From Halorussus salinus (GTDB taxonomy: Archaea > Halobacteriota > Halobacteria > Halobacteriales > Haladaptataceae), in assembly GCF_004765815.2 (NCBI RefSeq), contig NZ_ML974128.1:62001-126000 (forward strand): 64,000 nucleotides of DNA, read 5' to 3'. Each line of letters starts with the position of its first letter. Position 1 is the stretch's first letter. This document shows positions 50,317 to 59,795 of this stretch, piece after piece. Below the pieces are notes generated by a model, which saw only the letters and a program-made list of their open reading frames with translations, had not been told where the DNA came from and searched no databases. The position numbers were made by a program, and so were the translations under genes.

Positions 50317-50472
50317 ATGACAGACGACTCGAACGCGGTCGATTACTCGGGCGTAGTCGTTTACTTGCTGTTTTTGGTCGGTACCGTCTTCGTCGGTCCG
50401 CTGGAGGCGGTGGTGGGTCTGGCGGTGTACTGGCTGTTCGGCTCCGAGGAGACCGAATCGACGCCGCGATAA
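50317..50472 (+). CDS. 51-residue single-pass or hairpin membrane protein
   Basis: A short protein beginning MTDDSNAVDYSGVVVYLL with one continuous hydrophobic region of about 32 residues (YLLFLVGTVFVGPLEAVVGL and onward to a YWLFG end) and a polar EETESTPR tail. It is too short for routine gene calling but has a good start context and is followed by another small membrane gene after five bases, implying an operon. No family recognised. Confidence 0.65.
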   Translation: MTDDSNAVDYSGVVVYLLFLVGTVFVGPLEAVVGLAVYWLFGSEETESTPR

Positions 50473-50477
50473 CCCGG

Positions 50478-50690
50478 ATGCGATTCGAGTACACACCGGA
50501 GCGAACGCCGTATTTACTGCTGAGCGCCGGGGGATTCGGACTCGCCGGTCTCCAGAGCTATCACCTCTGGACCGGTGAGGCGACCGGCTGGATTTCGGTT
50601 CTGGGTCTCCTCGCGTTCGTCCTTCAGGGTTGTTACTACGCGCGCGTCGGATTACAGGAAGAGAAGACGGCGGAGAACCGGCGAGCTTAG
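50478..50690 (+). CDS. 70-residue two-helix membrane protein
   Basis: A small protein with helices PYLLLSAGGFGLAGLQSYHLW and WISVLGLLAFVLQGCYYARV and a charged C terminus. It follows the 51-residue membrane gene by five bases and its stop overlaps the stop region of the convergent AbrB-PhoU gene by four bases. Function unknown. Confidence 0.72.
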   Translation: MRFEYTPERTPYLLLSAGGFGLAGLQSYHLWTGEATGWISVLGLLAFVLQGCYYARVGLQEEKTAENRRA

Positions 50691-51688
50691 TTCTCGGGTC
50701 GCGGCGCGGCCTTCTGGAGGGCGGTCTCGGCGATGTTGCCCCCGTAGTCGGCGCTCCGGGACAGTGAGTCCACGACGAGACTGAGCTGTTGGGCGCGCTC
50801 GGCGTCCATGTCGCGGATGAGGTCGTCCACCTCGCGGGTGTGTTGGTCTATCTCGCGGACGTGTTCGCGGGCGTTGTTCCCGAGTCGGGTCGCCTCCGAC
50901 CCGTCGTCTTCCAGCAGGGCGTCCATCGCCATCTCCACGATGTCGGCCGACTCGGCGTGGAGGTCTTCGAGGGCCGCGGCGACCTCGTCGGGAATCTCGC
51001 CGAGTTCCAGCGCGTGGTTGCCGATCTTCGCGGCGTGGTCGGCGACCCGCTCCAACTGGCGGGCGCTGGAGTGGTAGTCGAAACACGTCTCGCGCGGGAG
51101 GCCGATGTCGGCGGCGGTACTCGGGTTGCGGAGCGCCGACCGGAACACCCGCGAAATCATGAACCAGAGGCGGTCCACGTCGTCGTCGCGCTCGATAACG
51201 TCGGTAGCGAGGTCGTCGTCGTTCTCGACCAGCGCCGTCACCGCGTCCTGTAGCATCGTAATCGAGACCAGTCGCATCCGGGTGATGGCGTTGTGAATCG
51301 ACAGTTCCGACGAGTCCAACAGGTCCTGTAGGACCACTCGGTCGCCGGTCTCCTCGATGACTTCCAATCCCACGAGTCCCTGCGTGGCGTCCCGGACCGT
51401 CCGGCGCTGGTCGGGGGTCACGCGAGTCGCTTCGAGGTTGATGATGTCGAACCCGCTGACGTACAGCGTGAACACCGTCCGCATGAGTTCGGCCCCTTCG
51501 AGGTCGGTGATGTCCACGGTGCCCTCGACCGTGTCCTCGGCCGTCCGCGGCGAGAGCAACAGCGAGTCGCCCTCCGGGTGGAACTCGACGCGGTCACCTG
51601 CCTCGATACCGTTCTCGGTCGCCCATCCCTTCGGAATCGAGACGGTGAACGTCGAACCGCCCGTGACTTGGACTTTCCGCGTCTCCAT
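50687..51688 (-). CDS. AbrB/PhoU-domain phosphate regulator
   Basis: A 333-residue protein with an N-terminal SpoVT/AbrB-type swapped-hairpin DNA-binding domain (METRKVQVTGGSTFTVSIPK, then GWATENGIEAGDRVEF) and two PhoU-like three-helix bundles. The second bundle has the metal-binding FDYHSSARQLERVADHAAKIGNHAL, equivalent to the E-R-x-x-D-H motif of PhoU. It is divergent from the pst operon and shares its 271-base promoter region, so it is the probable direct repressor of phosphate uptake; this is inference from fold and position. Confidence 0.9.
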   Translation of the reverse strand: METRKVQVTGGSTFTVSIPKGWATENGIEAGDRVEFHPEGDSLLLSPRTAEDTVEGTVDITDLEGAELMRTVFTLYVSGFDIINLEATRVTPDQRRTVRDATQGLVGLEVIEETGDRVVLQDLLDSSELSIHNAITRMRLVSITMLQDAVTALVENDDDLATDVIERDDDVDRLWFMISRVFRSALRNPSTAADIGLPRETCFDYHSSARQLERVADHAAKIGNHALELGEIPDEVAAALEDLHAESADIVEMAMDALLEDDGSEATRLGNNAREHVREIDQHTREVDDLIRDMDAERAQQLSLVVDSLSRSADYGGNIAETALQKAAPRPEN

Positions 51689-51959
51689 GTGACGAATCGT
51701 GGGTCGATGCACAATAAATCTATTCAAATCTATATACAGGGTGGTCAGCTCGCCGAAACGTCCCGGATATTCGTGAACACGCGGTGGTACGTCTCGGTCG
51801 CATTCACGTCGGCGATGCGGCCTCTCTGCCCCTTTGAGCCGTTTTCTCGATGCTTCCGCCCTCGAATCCGTCTGGCATAAACCTGATTATGGATGGGTAA
51901 GTACTTCTATATAGATATAATAGTAGGGTATTTACTTCGTCTCAGGCAAATCCCGTCCA
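51689..51959. promoter_or_regulatory. Divergent phosphate-regulon promoter region
   Basis: Two AT-rich promoter elements face opposite ways: minus-strand GTATATAGATTTG near 51727-51737 for the AbrB-PhoU gene, and plus-strand TATATAGATATAATAG near 51908-51922 for pstS. Both contain TATATAGAT. A loose direct repeat GTAAGTACTTC / GTATTTACTTCG flanks the plus-strand TATA and may be an operator. Each predicted leader is short. Confidence 0.6.
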
Positions 51960-53048
51960 ATGCGGGAACGACCCTCTATCGACCGTCGAACGGTTCTCCT
52001 CGGTGGGGGCACTGCCATCGCATCACTGGCTGGATGCATTTCCACGAGTCCCACTCCACCGGGCGACCGAGGAGAACCGACACAGGACGAATCGTCGGAC
52101 GATTCGTCGGTCGAACCGCTGAAGGTCGGCGGTTCGTCCACCGTGTATCCGATAACGAGCGACGCGGGGTCGGTGTGGAACTCGAACCCACCGGCCGACG
52201 ACGAGGAGTACTGGGGGCCGAGCGAGTACGGAATCGACACCGACGAGCGACTGGCCAACTACTGGGCCAGCAAGTACGGTTTCGAGGGGTCGGGGTCGAG
52301 TCCGCCGTTCAGCATCTCGGTCAAACTGAGCCACTCCGGCACCGGACTCGAAAAGCTCGAAAAGGGCCTGCTCGACCTCGGCAATTCGAGCGCGCCGGTC
52401 GCCGCCGAGCTGACGAACCTCGGCGAAGAGGAGTTAGACGAGTTCAAGAACCACGTCGTCGGCGTGGACGCCCAACCCATCGTCGTGAGCCGGGAAATCT
52501 ACGAGGCGGGCGTGACGCAGTTGACCGCCGAGCAGGTCCAGCAAATCTACCAAGGCGACATCACGAACTGGTCGGAGATAGACGCCTACGACGGTCCGGA
52601 CAAGGAGATTCAGGCGGTCGGCCGCGCGGAGGGGTCGGGCACCGACACCGCCTTCCGGGCGAACATGCTCGGCAGTCCCGACGCGGACATGTCGGGCGTG
52701 GACGTTCGCAAGGGCCAGAACCAGAACGTCGAGACGGTCGTCGGCAAATCGACCAACGCCATCGCGTACATGGCGCTCGCGTTCGTCACCAGCGAGACGC
52801 CCGCCGTCAGCTTGGAGTTCGACGGGACAGTGTACGAACCCGGCAAGAACCTCGCCGACGAGAGCTACCCCCTCTCGCGTGACCTCCACTGTTACACCTA
52901 CGGCGGCACCTCCGAGAAGGAGGCGGCGTTCCTCCGGATGATAATCCACGACTTCGGGCAGGAGAACTACGTGAAACCGGCGGGCTACGCCACGCTCACC
53001 TCGTCACGCCAGAAAGAAGAGTTACAGAAACTCCCGGACCCAGAATGA
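51960..53048 (+). CDS. pstS: Phosphate ABC transporter substrate-binding lipoprotein
   Basis: PstS binds phosphate outside the cell. The 362-residue protein has a Tat signal (DRRTVLLGGG, residues 8-17) with lipobox Cys26 (SLAGC), a polar linker, and the PstS/PBP2 domain: VEPLKVGGSSTVYPIT and SHSGTGLEKLEKGLLDLGNSS are typical phosphate-binding loops, and EQVQQIYQGDITNWSEID and GRAEGSGTDTAFRANML follow in order. First gene of pstS-C-A-B-phoU-phoU; its stop overlaps the pstC start by four bases. Confidence 0.95.
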   Translation: MRERPSIDRRTVLLGGGTAIASLAGCISTSPTPPGDRGEPTQDESSDDSSVEPLKVGGSSTVYPITSDAGSVWNSNPPADDEEYWGPSEYGIDTDERLANYWASKYGFEGSGSSPPFSISVKLSHSGTGLEKLEKGLLDLGNSSAPVAAELTNLGEEELDEFKNHVVGVDAQPIVVSREIYEAGVTQLTAEQVQQIYQGDITNWSEIDAYDGPDKEIQAVGRAEGSGTDTAFRANMLGSPDADMSGVDVRKGQNQNVETVVGKSTNAIAYMALAFVTSETPAVSLEFDGTVYEPGKNLADESYPLSRDLHCYTYGGTSEKEAAFLRMIIHDFGQENYVKPAGYATLTSSRQKEELQKLPDPE

Positions 53049-54118
53049 TAGGGAGCATCGACGCGCGCGTCAGTTCGGTCCGAACGAGCGTCGAGGACAT
53101 GGACCGGGGCGCGCAGTTCGTGGACGCCGCGGCGCTGGTCGCGATACTGGCCACGCTCGGGGCGTTCCTGTTCGCGCCCGCGCTGACGGTCTTCCCGCTC
53201 GGGGCGTTCCTCGCGGTCGTCCTCTACGGGTGGGTCGCCCATCAGGCCAACACCGCGAAGCTCCTGATGTTCCTGATGACGGGTTCCACGCTCGTCATCC
53301 TCGGTCTCATCACGGTGTATCTCCTCGTGCGCTCGGTTCCGGCGTTCCAGTTGATGGGACTCGACATCGTGACTCGCTTCGAGCAACCGTTCTGGAGTAC
53401 GAGCGAGGGCGTCTTCTCGCTGGTCCCGATGATCTGGGGGACGCTGGTCACGACCCTGTTGGCGATGGCCATCGCCGCGCCGCTGGGCGTCGCGGGCGCG
53501 CTCTTCATCAGCGAAATCGCGCCCCGCTGGCTTCGGGAAGTCGTCAAGCCCGGCGTCGAAATCCTCGCGGGCGTCCCCTCCATCGTCTACGGCTACATCG
53601 GCTACGTCATCATCAACACGTACATGTCCGAGGAGTTCGGGCTGGCGAACTTCGGGAGCCTGTTCGCCGCCGGACTCATAATCGGCGTGATGGCGCTCCC
53701 GACGGTCGTCTCGGTCGCGGAGGACGCCATCGACAGCGTGCCCGAGTCGATGAAGAGCGGGTCGCTGGCGCTCGGCGCGACCGACTGGCAGACCATCAAG
53801 AGCGTCACCATCCCGGCGTCGTTCTCGGGCGTCTCGGCCGCGGTCCTGCTCGGCGTCGGCCGCGCCGTCGGCGAGACGATGGCCGTGACCGTGATGCTCC
53901 CCCACTCGCAGGTCCTTCCCCAACCGCTGTACGACGTGTTTCAGGGGACCGAGACGCTGACGAGCCTCATCGCCAGCCAGTACGGCATCGCCAGCGGTGA
54001 CCAGATGGCCGCGCTGTTCGCGGCGGGCGTGGTGCTGTTCGTGACGGTCCTCGGACTCAGTATCGCGTCGCAACTCGTCGAGGCACACATGGAGCAGAAA
54101 CTCGGAGGACAACGATGA
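53045..54118 (+). CDS. pstC: Phosphate ABC transporter permease PstC
   Basis: A 357-residue membrane permease. Two extra helices at about 30-75 precede the six-helix core; [45 protein letters not shown]-type sequence is the conserved PstC core (shown here by its parts [10 protein letters not shown] and [15 protein letters not shown]), and [20 protein letters not shown] is the ATPase-coupling loop. It overlaps pstS and pstA by four bases each. Confidence 0.94.
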   Translation: MIGSIDARVSSVRTSVEDMDRGAQFVDAAALVAILATLGAFLFAPALTVFPLGAFLAVVLYGWVAHQANTAKLLMFLMTGSTLVILGLITVYLLVRSVPAFQLMGLDIVTRFEQPFWSTSEGVFSLVPMIWGTLVTTLLAMAIAAPLGVAGALFISEIAPRWLREVVKPGVEILAGVPSIVYGYIGYVIINTYMSEEFGLANFGSLFAAGLIIGVMALPTVVSVAEDAIDSVPESMKSGSLALGATDWQTIKSVTIPASFSGVSAAVLLGVGRAVGETMAVTVMLPHSQVLPQPLYDVFQGTETLTSLIASQYGIASGDQMAALFAAGVVLFVTVLGLSIASQLVEAHMEQKLGGQR

Positions 54119-55737
54119 GCTACGAGAACAGCGCGCTGGTGACCGACGAGTCGTCGACCGCCGAGCGAGTCGCCTCTTCCGTGGTGGGAATCGGCATTCT
54201 GACCGTTCTCCTCGGCTTCGCGTCGCTCTTCCAGTGGACCGACGTGGAGGGGACGCTTCTGGGCGTCGAACTGTTCGACCTCTTCGGGGCGTTCCTGACG
54301 CTGGGCGGTCTCGGCGTCCTCGCGCTCGGCGCGGCGTCCCGTACCGGACTCGTCGATACCTCGCCCGACCGGTCTGCTGGCGTCGTCACGGGCGGTCTGT
54401 TCGGTCTCGTCGGCTTCGTCGCTGGCGGACTGGTCGCCTCCCAGATGTTCGGACTCGGCTTCCTCGGCGGTGTCTTCGTGGGTCTCCTCGTCGGTCTCGG
54501 GGTCGCCGCCGTCACGATGTTCACCCGCGAGGACCTCGGTTCGACGCTCCCGGCTGGCGCGCTGGGCGTCGTCACCGGCCTCCTGTTGCTCGCCAACGTC
54601 CTCACCGTCGAGTGGCAGTGGGACCCGCAGAACTTCTCGGCGGTGTTCATGGCACCGGTCGTGGTGCCCGCGCTCGCGGTCTTCACCGGCCTGATACTCT
54701 CGTGGTCGGCCGCGAAGGCCTACGAGGGCTACGGGACGCGAGGGCGACAGGCCGGTGCGTACATGCTGGTCGGACTCAACGCCTTCGGGATGCTGGGCGT
54801 CCTCCTGTTGCTCGTCCTGTTCGTCGCCCAGAAGGGACTGGGCTACATGATGCAGGACATCAAACTCGGGCTGTTCAGCGAACCTGCCGTCTGGTTCCAC
54901 GTGCCCGTCTTGGACGAGTATCTCATCTTCGAGATTCCCGGCCTCTGGTTCCACTGGCCGTTCACGATGAACGGCTACTCGCTGGGTTCCGAGACCATCA
55001 ACGGCGTCCTCCCGGCCATCGTCGGGACCTTCTGGGTCGTGTTCGGCGCGGTGCTGTTCGCGGTCCCGCTCGGCGTCGGCGCGGCGGTGTTCCTCACCGA
55101 GTACGCCGAACAGGGCGGGTTCACCCGCGCGGTCGAAATCGCCACCAACGGGCTGTGGAGTACGCCGAGCATCGTCTACGGGCTGTTCGGCTACGCCTTC
55201 CTCGTGCCGCGACTCGGCAACACCGACTCGCTGCTGGCCGGGCAGTTGGTCCTCGGGTTCATGCTCCTCCCGCTGGTCCTCATCACCAGTCGGGAGGCCA
55301 TCAAGACGGTGCCCAAGGAGTACCGCGACGCCAGCGCCGCGCTCGGCGTCAGCCAGTGGGAGACCATCAAGAGCGTGGTCCTCCCGGCCTCGATGCCCGG
55401 CGTCATCACCGGCGTCATTTTGGGGGTCGGCCGCATCGCGGGCGAGACCGCGCCGCTTCTCCTCGTGATGAACGGGAACCTACAGGCCATGTCGCCGATA
55501 AACGTCCTCGGCTCCTTCGAGTTCACCGCGGCCCCGCCGTTCATCTCGAACTCGGCGCTCCTCACCGCGCCGCCCGCGCTCCCGTACAAGCTCTACGGGA
55601 CCATCACGGCTGGCGTGGTCAGCGACGAGCCGAAGTTCGGCTGGGCGACGGCGCTCGTACTCCTGATGGTCGTCCTGTCGTTCTACGCGGTCGGTATCGT
55701 GTCTCGAATCTACTTCCGGAGGAAACTCGAACAATGA
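54115..55737 (+). CDS. pstA: Phosphate ABC transporter permease PstA, with N-terminal extension
   Basis: A 540-residue permease, about 240 residues longer than bacterial PstA. The extension has six or more hydrophobic helices with glycine-rich turns ([39 protein letters not shown]); the C-terminal core has [33 protein letters not shown], and the coupling loop [20 protein letters not shown]. Such long PstA proteins are usual in haloarchaea as far as I recall. Its stop overlaps the pstB start by four bases. Confidence 0.93.
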   Translation: MSYENSALVTDESSTAERVASSVVGIGILTVLLGFASLFQWTDVEGTLLGVELFDLFGAFLTLGGLGVLALGAASRTGLVDTSPDRSAGVVTGGLFGLVGFVAGGLVASQMFGLGFLGGVFVGLLVGLGVAAVTMFTREDLGSTLPAGALGVVTGLLLLANVLTVEWQWDPQNFSAVFMAPVVVPALAVFTGLILSWSAAKAYEGYGTRGRQAGAYMLVGLNAFGMLGVLLLLVLFVAQKGLGYMMQDIKLGLFSEPAVWFHVPVLDEYLIFEIPGLWFHWPFTMNGYSLGSETINGVLPAIVGTFWVVFGAVLFAVPLGVGAAVFLTEYAEQGGFTRAVEIATNGLWSTPSIVYGLFGYAFLVPRLGNTDSLLAGQLVLGFMLLPLVLITSREAIKTVPKEYRDASAALGVSQWETIKSVVLPASMPGVITGVILGVGRIAGETAPLLLVMNGNLQAMSPINVLGSFEFTAAPPFISNSALLTAPPALPYKLYGTITAGVVSDEPKFGWATALVLLMVVLSFYAVGIVSRIYFRRKLEQ

Positions 55738-56651
55738 GCAACGCAGAATTCCAAGAGAGCGGCCAGACCGACGAACAGTCCGCGAGCCAACCGATGACCG
55801 TCAGCGGCGAGAGCCAAGAGCAACTCGAAGACGAGTGGACCGAGTACGACTTCGAGGGTGCGCCCAAAATCTCGGTCGATAACTTGGACGTGTTCTACGG
55901 CGACGACCACGCCATCCAGTCGGTGTCGATGGACGTGCCCGAGAACAGCGTCACCGCGCTCATCGGCCCCTCGGGCTGTGGGAAGTCTACCTTCCTCCGG
56001 TGTCTCAACCGGATGAACGACCGCATCAACTCGGCGCGCGTCGATGGGTCGGTCGAACTCGACGGGAAGGAGATATACCAAGACGGCGTGAATCTCGTAG
56101 AACTGCGCAAGCGCGTCGGGATGGTCTTTCAGGCACCCAACCCCTTCCCGAAGTCGATTCGAGACAACATCGCCTACGGCCCGCGCAAGCACGGCGACAT
56201 CAACGACGGCTTGTTGGACAAACTACTGGGCCGCGCCGACGAGGAGAAAGAGGACGAAATCGTCGAGCGGTCGCTCAAGCAGGCCGCGCTCTGGGACGAG
56301 GTCAGCGACCGACTGGACGACAATGCGCTCGGCCTGTCGGGCGGCCAGCAACAGCGCCTCTGCATCGGTCGGTGTCTCGCGGTGGACCCCGAGGTCATCC
56401 TGATGGACGAACCGGCCTCGGCGCTCGACCCCATCGCCACCGCCAAAATCGAGGACCTCATCGAGGAACTCTCGAAGGATTACACCGTGGTCGTCGTCAC
56501 CCACAACATGCAGCAGGCGGCCCGGATTAGCGACCAGACCGCGGTCTTCCTGACCGGCGGCGAGTTGGTCGAGTACGGCGAGACCGACCAAATCTTCGAG
56601 AATCCCAACAGCCAGCGCGTCGAGGACTACATCACCGGCAAGTTCGGATAA
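55734..56651 (+). CDS. pstB: Phosphate ABC transporter ATP-binding protein
   Basis: A 305-residue ATPase with an acidic 45-residue N-terminal extension. Walker [10 protein letters not shown] is at 78-86, signature LSGGQQQR at 201-208 and Walker B ILMDEP at 222-227; [20 protein letters not shown] and [19 protein letters not shown] are PstB-specific. An insert with two DE-rich stretches at about 155-178 is odd but common in archaeal members. The phoU genes follow after 124 bases. Confidence 0.96.
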   Translation: MSNAEFQESGQTDEQSASQPMTVSGESQEQLEDEWTEYDFEGAPKISVDNLDVFYGDDHAIQSVSMDVPENSVTALIGPSGCGKSTFLRCLNRMNDRINSARVDGSVELDGKEIYQDGVNLVELRKRVGMVFQAPNPFPKSIRDNIAYGPRKHGDINDGLLDKLLGRADEEKEDEIVERSLKQAALWDEVSDRLDDNALGLSGGQQQRLCIGRCLAVDPEVILMDEPASALDPIATAKIEDLIEELSKDYTVVVVTHNMQQAARISDQTAVFLTGGELVEYGETDQIFENPNSQRVEDYITGKFG

Positions 56652-56775
56652 CGACGTTCTCCGACTGTCGCGGCCGGACACGGTGGAAATCCGGCCATCA
56701 TCGACCGACGCCATCGGCTCGCCGCGACGCACGACAGACTCATCACGACAGCGAACGAAGGAGTCACGACTCCGC

Positions 56776-57456
56776 ATGCCTCGAACCGGCTATCAAGACC
56801 AACTCGAAACCCTCCGCGAGGACGTGGTCGGGATGGGCGAGGAGGTCGTCGCGCGACTTCGGATGGCCCTCCTCGCGCTGGACCACCAAGACCACGACCT
56901 CGCGTGGGAGGTCATCGACGGCGACGACGAGATAAATCGTCGCTATCTAGACCTCGAACGGGACTGCATCGGGTTGGTGGCGCTCCAGCAACCGGTCGCC
57001 TCGGACTTACGACTCGTCGCCGCGTCGTTCAAGATTATCACCGACCTCGAACGCGTCGGCGACCTCGCGACTAACCTCGGCGAGTACGCGCTGTACGGCG
57101 ACCGCGAGGTGTTCGACGGCGTGAACCTCCGGGACCTCGGGGAGGCCGCCGCCGGGATGGTCACCGACGCCGTGGCGGCCTACGACGACGCCGACGCCGC
57201 GGCCTGCGAGGAGCTAGCCGAGCGCGACGCCGACCTCGACCGGCGATGCGAGCGCGCCAGCGAACTCGTCGTCCGGGACCTCATCGAGACCGAACTCCCC
57301 GACGGTGCCGACTCCGAGGCGGTCGAACACCTCCTCCAAGACGTGTCGAAGGTCCTGCTGACGATTCGGGACTTAGAGCGCGTCGGCGACCACGCGGTCA
57401 ACATCGCGGCCCGCACCCTCTACATGGTCGAGAACGACGACCGACTCATCGAGTAG
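56776..57456 (+). CDS. phoU: PhoU phosphate-signalling protein 1
   Basis: A 226-residue protein of two three-helix bundles. Each has the PhoU metal-binding motif: SFKIITDLERVGDLATNLGEYA in the first and IRDLERVGDHAVNIAARTLYM in the second. PhoU controls Pst activity and phosphate signalling at the membrane. It shares roughly two thirds of its residues with the next gene, showing a tandem duplication. Start ATG at 56776 is the first after pstB. Confidence 0.95.
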   Translation: MPRTGYQDQLETLREDVVGMGEEVVARLRMALLALDHQDHDLAWEVIDGDDEINRRYLDLERDCIGLVALQQPVASDLRLVAASFKIITDLERVGDLATNLGEYALYGDREVFDGVNLRDLGEAAAGMVTDAVAAYDDADAAACEELAERDADLDRRCERASELVVRDLIETELPDGADSEAVEHLLQDVSKVLLTIRDLERVGDHAVNIAARTLYMVENDDRLIE

Positions 57457-57540
57457 TCCAGTCCGATACCGCGGGCGAAAGTGGGTCCGTCAGATGGCGC
57501 GGGCGAAAGGTACAACACGAGGACACGCGCATTCGTAGAT

Positions 57541-58218
57541 ATGCCCCGAGAGGACTATCAACAGCAACTCATCGACCTCCGCGAGAACGTCCTCTACATG
57601 AGCGAGGTCGTGATGGAACGGCTCCGGATGGGCTTAGACGCCCTCGAACAGAAGGACACCGACCTCGCGTGGGAGGTCATCGACGGCGACGAGGAGGTCA
57701 ACCAACTCTACCTCGACCTCGAACAGGAGTGTATCGACCTGCTGGCGCTCCAACAGCCGGTCGCCTCCGACCTCCGGATGGTCGCGGCGTCGTTCAAGAT
57801 TATCACCGACCTCGAACGAATCGGCGACCTCGCGACCAACCTCGGCGAGTACACCCTCGAAGCCAACCACGACGTGTTCCCCGAGGTGGACATCCAAGAA
57901 CTCGGCACGCTCACCCTCGACATGATAGAGGACTCGATGATGGCGTACGCCGACGAGGACACCGACGGCTGTTACGGCATCGCCGAGCGCGACGACGAAC
58001 TCGACGCGCGCTGTGAGCGCGCCAGCGAAATCGTGGTCCGGGACCTCATCGAGACCGAACTGGAGAACAACACCGAGGAGGAAATCGAACAGTTGCTCCA
58101 AGACGTGTCGCGGCTCTTGCTGACGGTCCGAGACCTCGAACGCATCGGCGACCACGCGGTCAACATCGCGGCTCGGACCCTCTACATGGTCGAGAACGAC
58201 GACGAGCTTATCTACTAG
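57541..58218 (+). CDS. phoU: PhoU phosphate-signalling protein 2
   Basis: A 225-residue paralog of the preceding PhoU: MPREDYQQQLIDLRENVLYM, SFKIITDLERIGDLATNLGEY and VRDLERIGDHAVNIAARTLYM. It lies 84 bases downstream, and a GC-poor segment ATTCGTAGAT occurs just before the ATG; it may be co-transcribed or have a weak own promoter. It carries more acidic and Met residues than copy 1, suggesting divergence in function. It is followed immediately by repeat family E copy A. Confidence 0.95.
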   Translation: MPREDYQQQLIDLRENVLYMSEVVMERLRMGLDALEQKDTDLAWEVIDGDEEVNQLYLDLEQECIDLLALQQPVASDLRMVAASFKIITDLERIGDLATNLGEYTLEANHDVFPEVDIQELGTLTLDMIEDSMMAYADEDTDGCYGIAERDDELDARCERASEIVVRDLIETELENNTEEEIEQLLQDVSRLLLTVRDLERIGDHAVNIAARTLYMVENDDELIY

Positions 58219-58220
58219 GA

Positions 58221-58401
58221 ACGACCTTTTCCAGCGGTCGAAGATTCGCCGGAGGCGAATCTTCTCTCTTGCAAAAGCTCGACCAAAAACGCTTCGTCAC
58301 CCCCTCAGAAGCGCCTCCGGCGCTTCTTTGAGGGTTCCTCGGTCCGCTCGCTCGTCGCATTGCGCGGCGCGCCGCGCCGCGTCGCTCCTCGCTCGCGGTC
58401 G
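58221..58401 (+). repeat. Structured intergenic repeat family E, copy A
   Basis: Begins ACGACCTTTT four bases after the phoU-2 stop, then hairpin GAAGATTCGCC/GGCGAATCTTC, AAAAGCTCGACCAAAAACG, then CACCCCCTCAGAAGCGCC with a second hairpin AGAAGCGCC/GGCGCTTCT and a third in GCGCGGCGCGCCGCGC, ending CGCTCCTCGCTCGCGGTCG. It aligns over about 165 bases with the minus strand of 63209-63386. In both cases the repeat directly follows the 3' end of a gene in the sense direction. Confidence 0.8.
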
Positions 58402-58448
58402 GACTGCTGGACGGAGGTGGAAAACTCGGCCGGCTCGAAGCCGGTTTC

Positions 58449-59201
58449 TCACCGCGACAGCGACGGGAGTTGTCCGTTCGTGCCGAGCATGAACTTCGTG
58501 TACCACGCCGAAAAGCGTGCGAGACCGTTGAGGAGGTGGAGCGAGACGATTCCCAACAGGAGGCCGAATCCGGCGACGCCGAGCGCGGCCGGGAGCGTCC
58601 GGACCTGCCACGACTCGATGTTGACCACCGTCTCGACGCCGACCAGCAGGTTCCGCCAGACGACGTACAGCGAGGGGTGGAACTGAATCGGCGCGTCGGT
58701 CACGAGACCCACGTAGACGCCGGGTTGGTCGTAGACCAGCGGGACCGCGAGCATGCTCACGGCGGTCACGAGCAGCGTCGTGACGGCCACGAACGCGGTG
58801 ATGCCGATGACCAGCTTCGACCCGAGGTAGGCCAACGCCTTCCACGTCCCGAGGTCGGTGACGAGACGCTTCGCGCGGTCGATAATGGTCCCCTCGTCGG
58901 TCACGACCCACCCCGGCGACTCGACTTCGACCCCGAGGAGAACGGTTGCTATCTCGCGCTCGACGCTGGCCAGTCCCGTCGAGATGGCCAGCACCGCGAG
59001 CAGAATCGGGATGCCGACGACGGTGATGGCGAGGCCGACGCCGAGTGAGAGGCCGACCAATAGAAAGATAAAGTACGCCAATCCGAGCGGGAACGCGAGC
59101 GCCAGATACAGCAGATTCCGGTACGTCTGGAGCCGAAATGGAACGCCGAAGACGCCCCAGAGTCGGCTGGCGGAACGTCTGGAGAGGGTGTCGGTCGCCA
59201 T
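58449..59201 (-). CDS. Sensor-domain membrane protein (paralog 1)
   Basis: A 250-residue membrane protein. Residues 30-70 hold LQTYRNLLYLALAFPLGLAYF and a helix pair with GLSLGVGLAITVVGIPILLAVLA; helices recur at about 135-165 and 200-225, with a final SLHLLNGLARFSAWYT. This layout matches the putative sensor family (PF13796-like) that in bacteria is fused to histidine kinases; here the kinase part is absent. It is paralogous to 61409-62098. Start ATG at 59201. Ligand unknown. Confidence 0.85.
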   Translation of the reverse strand: MATDTLSRRSASRLWGVFGVPFRLQTYRNLLYLALAFPLGLAYFIFLLVGLSLGVGLAITVVGIPILLAVLAISTGLASVEREIATVLLGVEVESPGWVVTDEGTIIDRAKRLVTDLGTWKALAYLGSKLVIGITAFVAVTTLLVTAVSMLAVPLVYDQPGVYVGLVTDAPIQFHPSLYVVWRNLLVGVETVVNIESWQVRTLPAALGVAGFGLLLGIVSLHLLNGLARFSAWYTKFMLGTNGQLPSLSR

Positions 59202-59453
59202 CGAGATACGCCGATATTCTTCGGCGGCCATAATAAATTTTCGGACATTTGCACGCTCGGCGAGCGTCCGTAGTATTTTACACGACAGCCTACGAATCGA
59301 CTCCCGGACGGGAATGCAACGTTGGCTCGACTCGCTCGGCGGTCGCTCGCGGACTCGACCCGCGCCCGGAGCGGCGCGTCTGCGCCCCGATTTCGTGGAG
59401 CGAGGAGACCGGCCCGGTTTCGCACGACGCCGACGGTCGGGGAGGACCTCGCC

Positions 59454-59795
59454 GTGAGCGAGACGGAACCCGCGGAGATGTTCGAGTTGCTCGACGACGA
59501 GTACGCCCGCACGATTCTCGTGGCGACCTACCGCGAACCGAAGTCCGCCGAGGCGCTCGCGGAGGTCTGCGACGCCTCGCCCTCGACCATCTACCGGCGG
59601 GTCGAGCGCCTCGAAGACCAGCGGCTACTGGACGCCGAACAGCGACTCGACCCGGACGGCCACCACTACGAGGTCTACGGCGCGTGTCTCCAGCGCGTCA
59701 CGGTCGAGTTGACCGAGGAGGGAATCGACATCGACGTGGACCGCGACGAGGACGCGGTCGACCGCTTCACTAGACTCTACGAGGGGTTCAAATGA
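59454..59795 (+). CDS. Winged-helix regulator linked to DUF7521 genes
   Basis: A 113-residue regulator: EPAEMFELLDDEYARTILVATY, KSAEALAEVCDASPSTIYRRV (recognition helix) and a wing and dimer helix with ALQRVTVELTEEGIDI-like sequence. A GTG start at 59454 is taken because the domain begins there; the longer frame upstream is GC-rich and unlike protein. It overlaps the next membrane gene by four bases, so regulator and membrane protein are translated together. Confidence 0.85.
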   Translation: MSETEPAEMFELLDDEYARTILVATYREPKSAEALAEVCDASPSTIYRRVERLEDQRLLDAEQRLDPDGHHYEVYGACLQRVTVELTEEGIDIDVDRDEDAVDRFTRLYEGFK

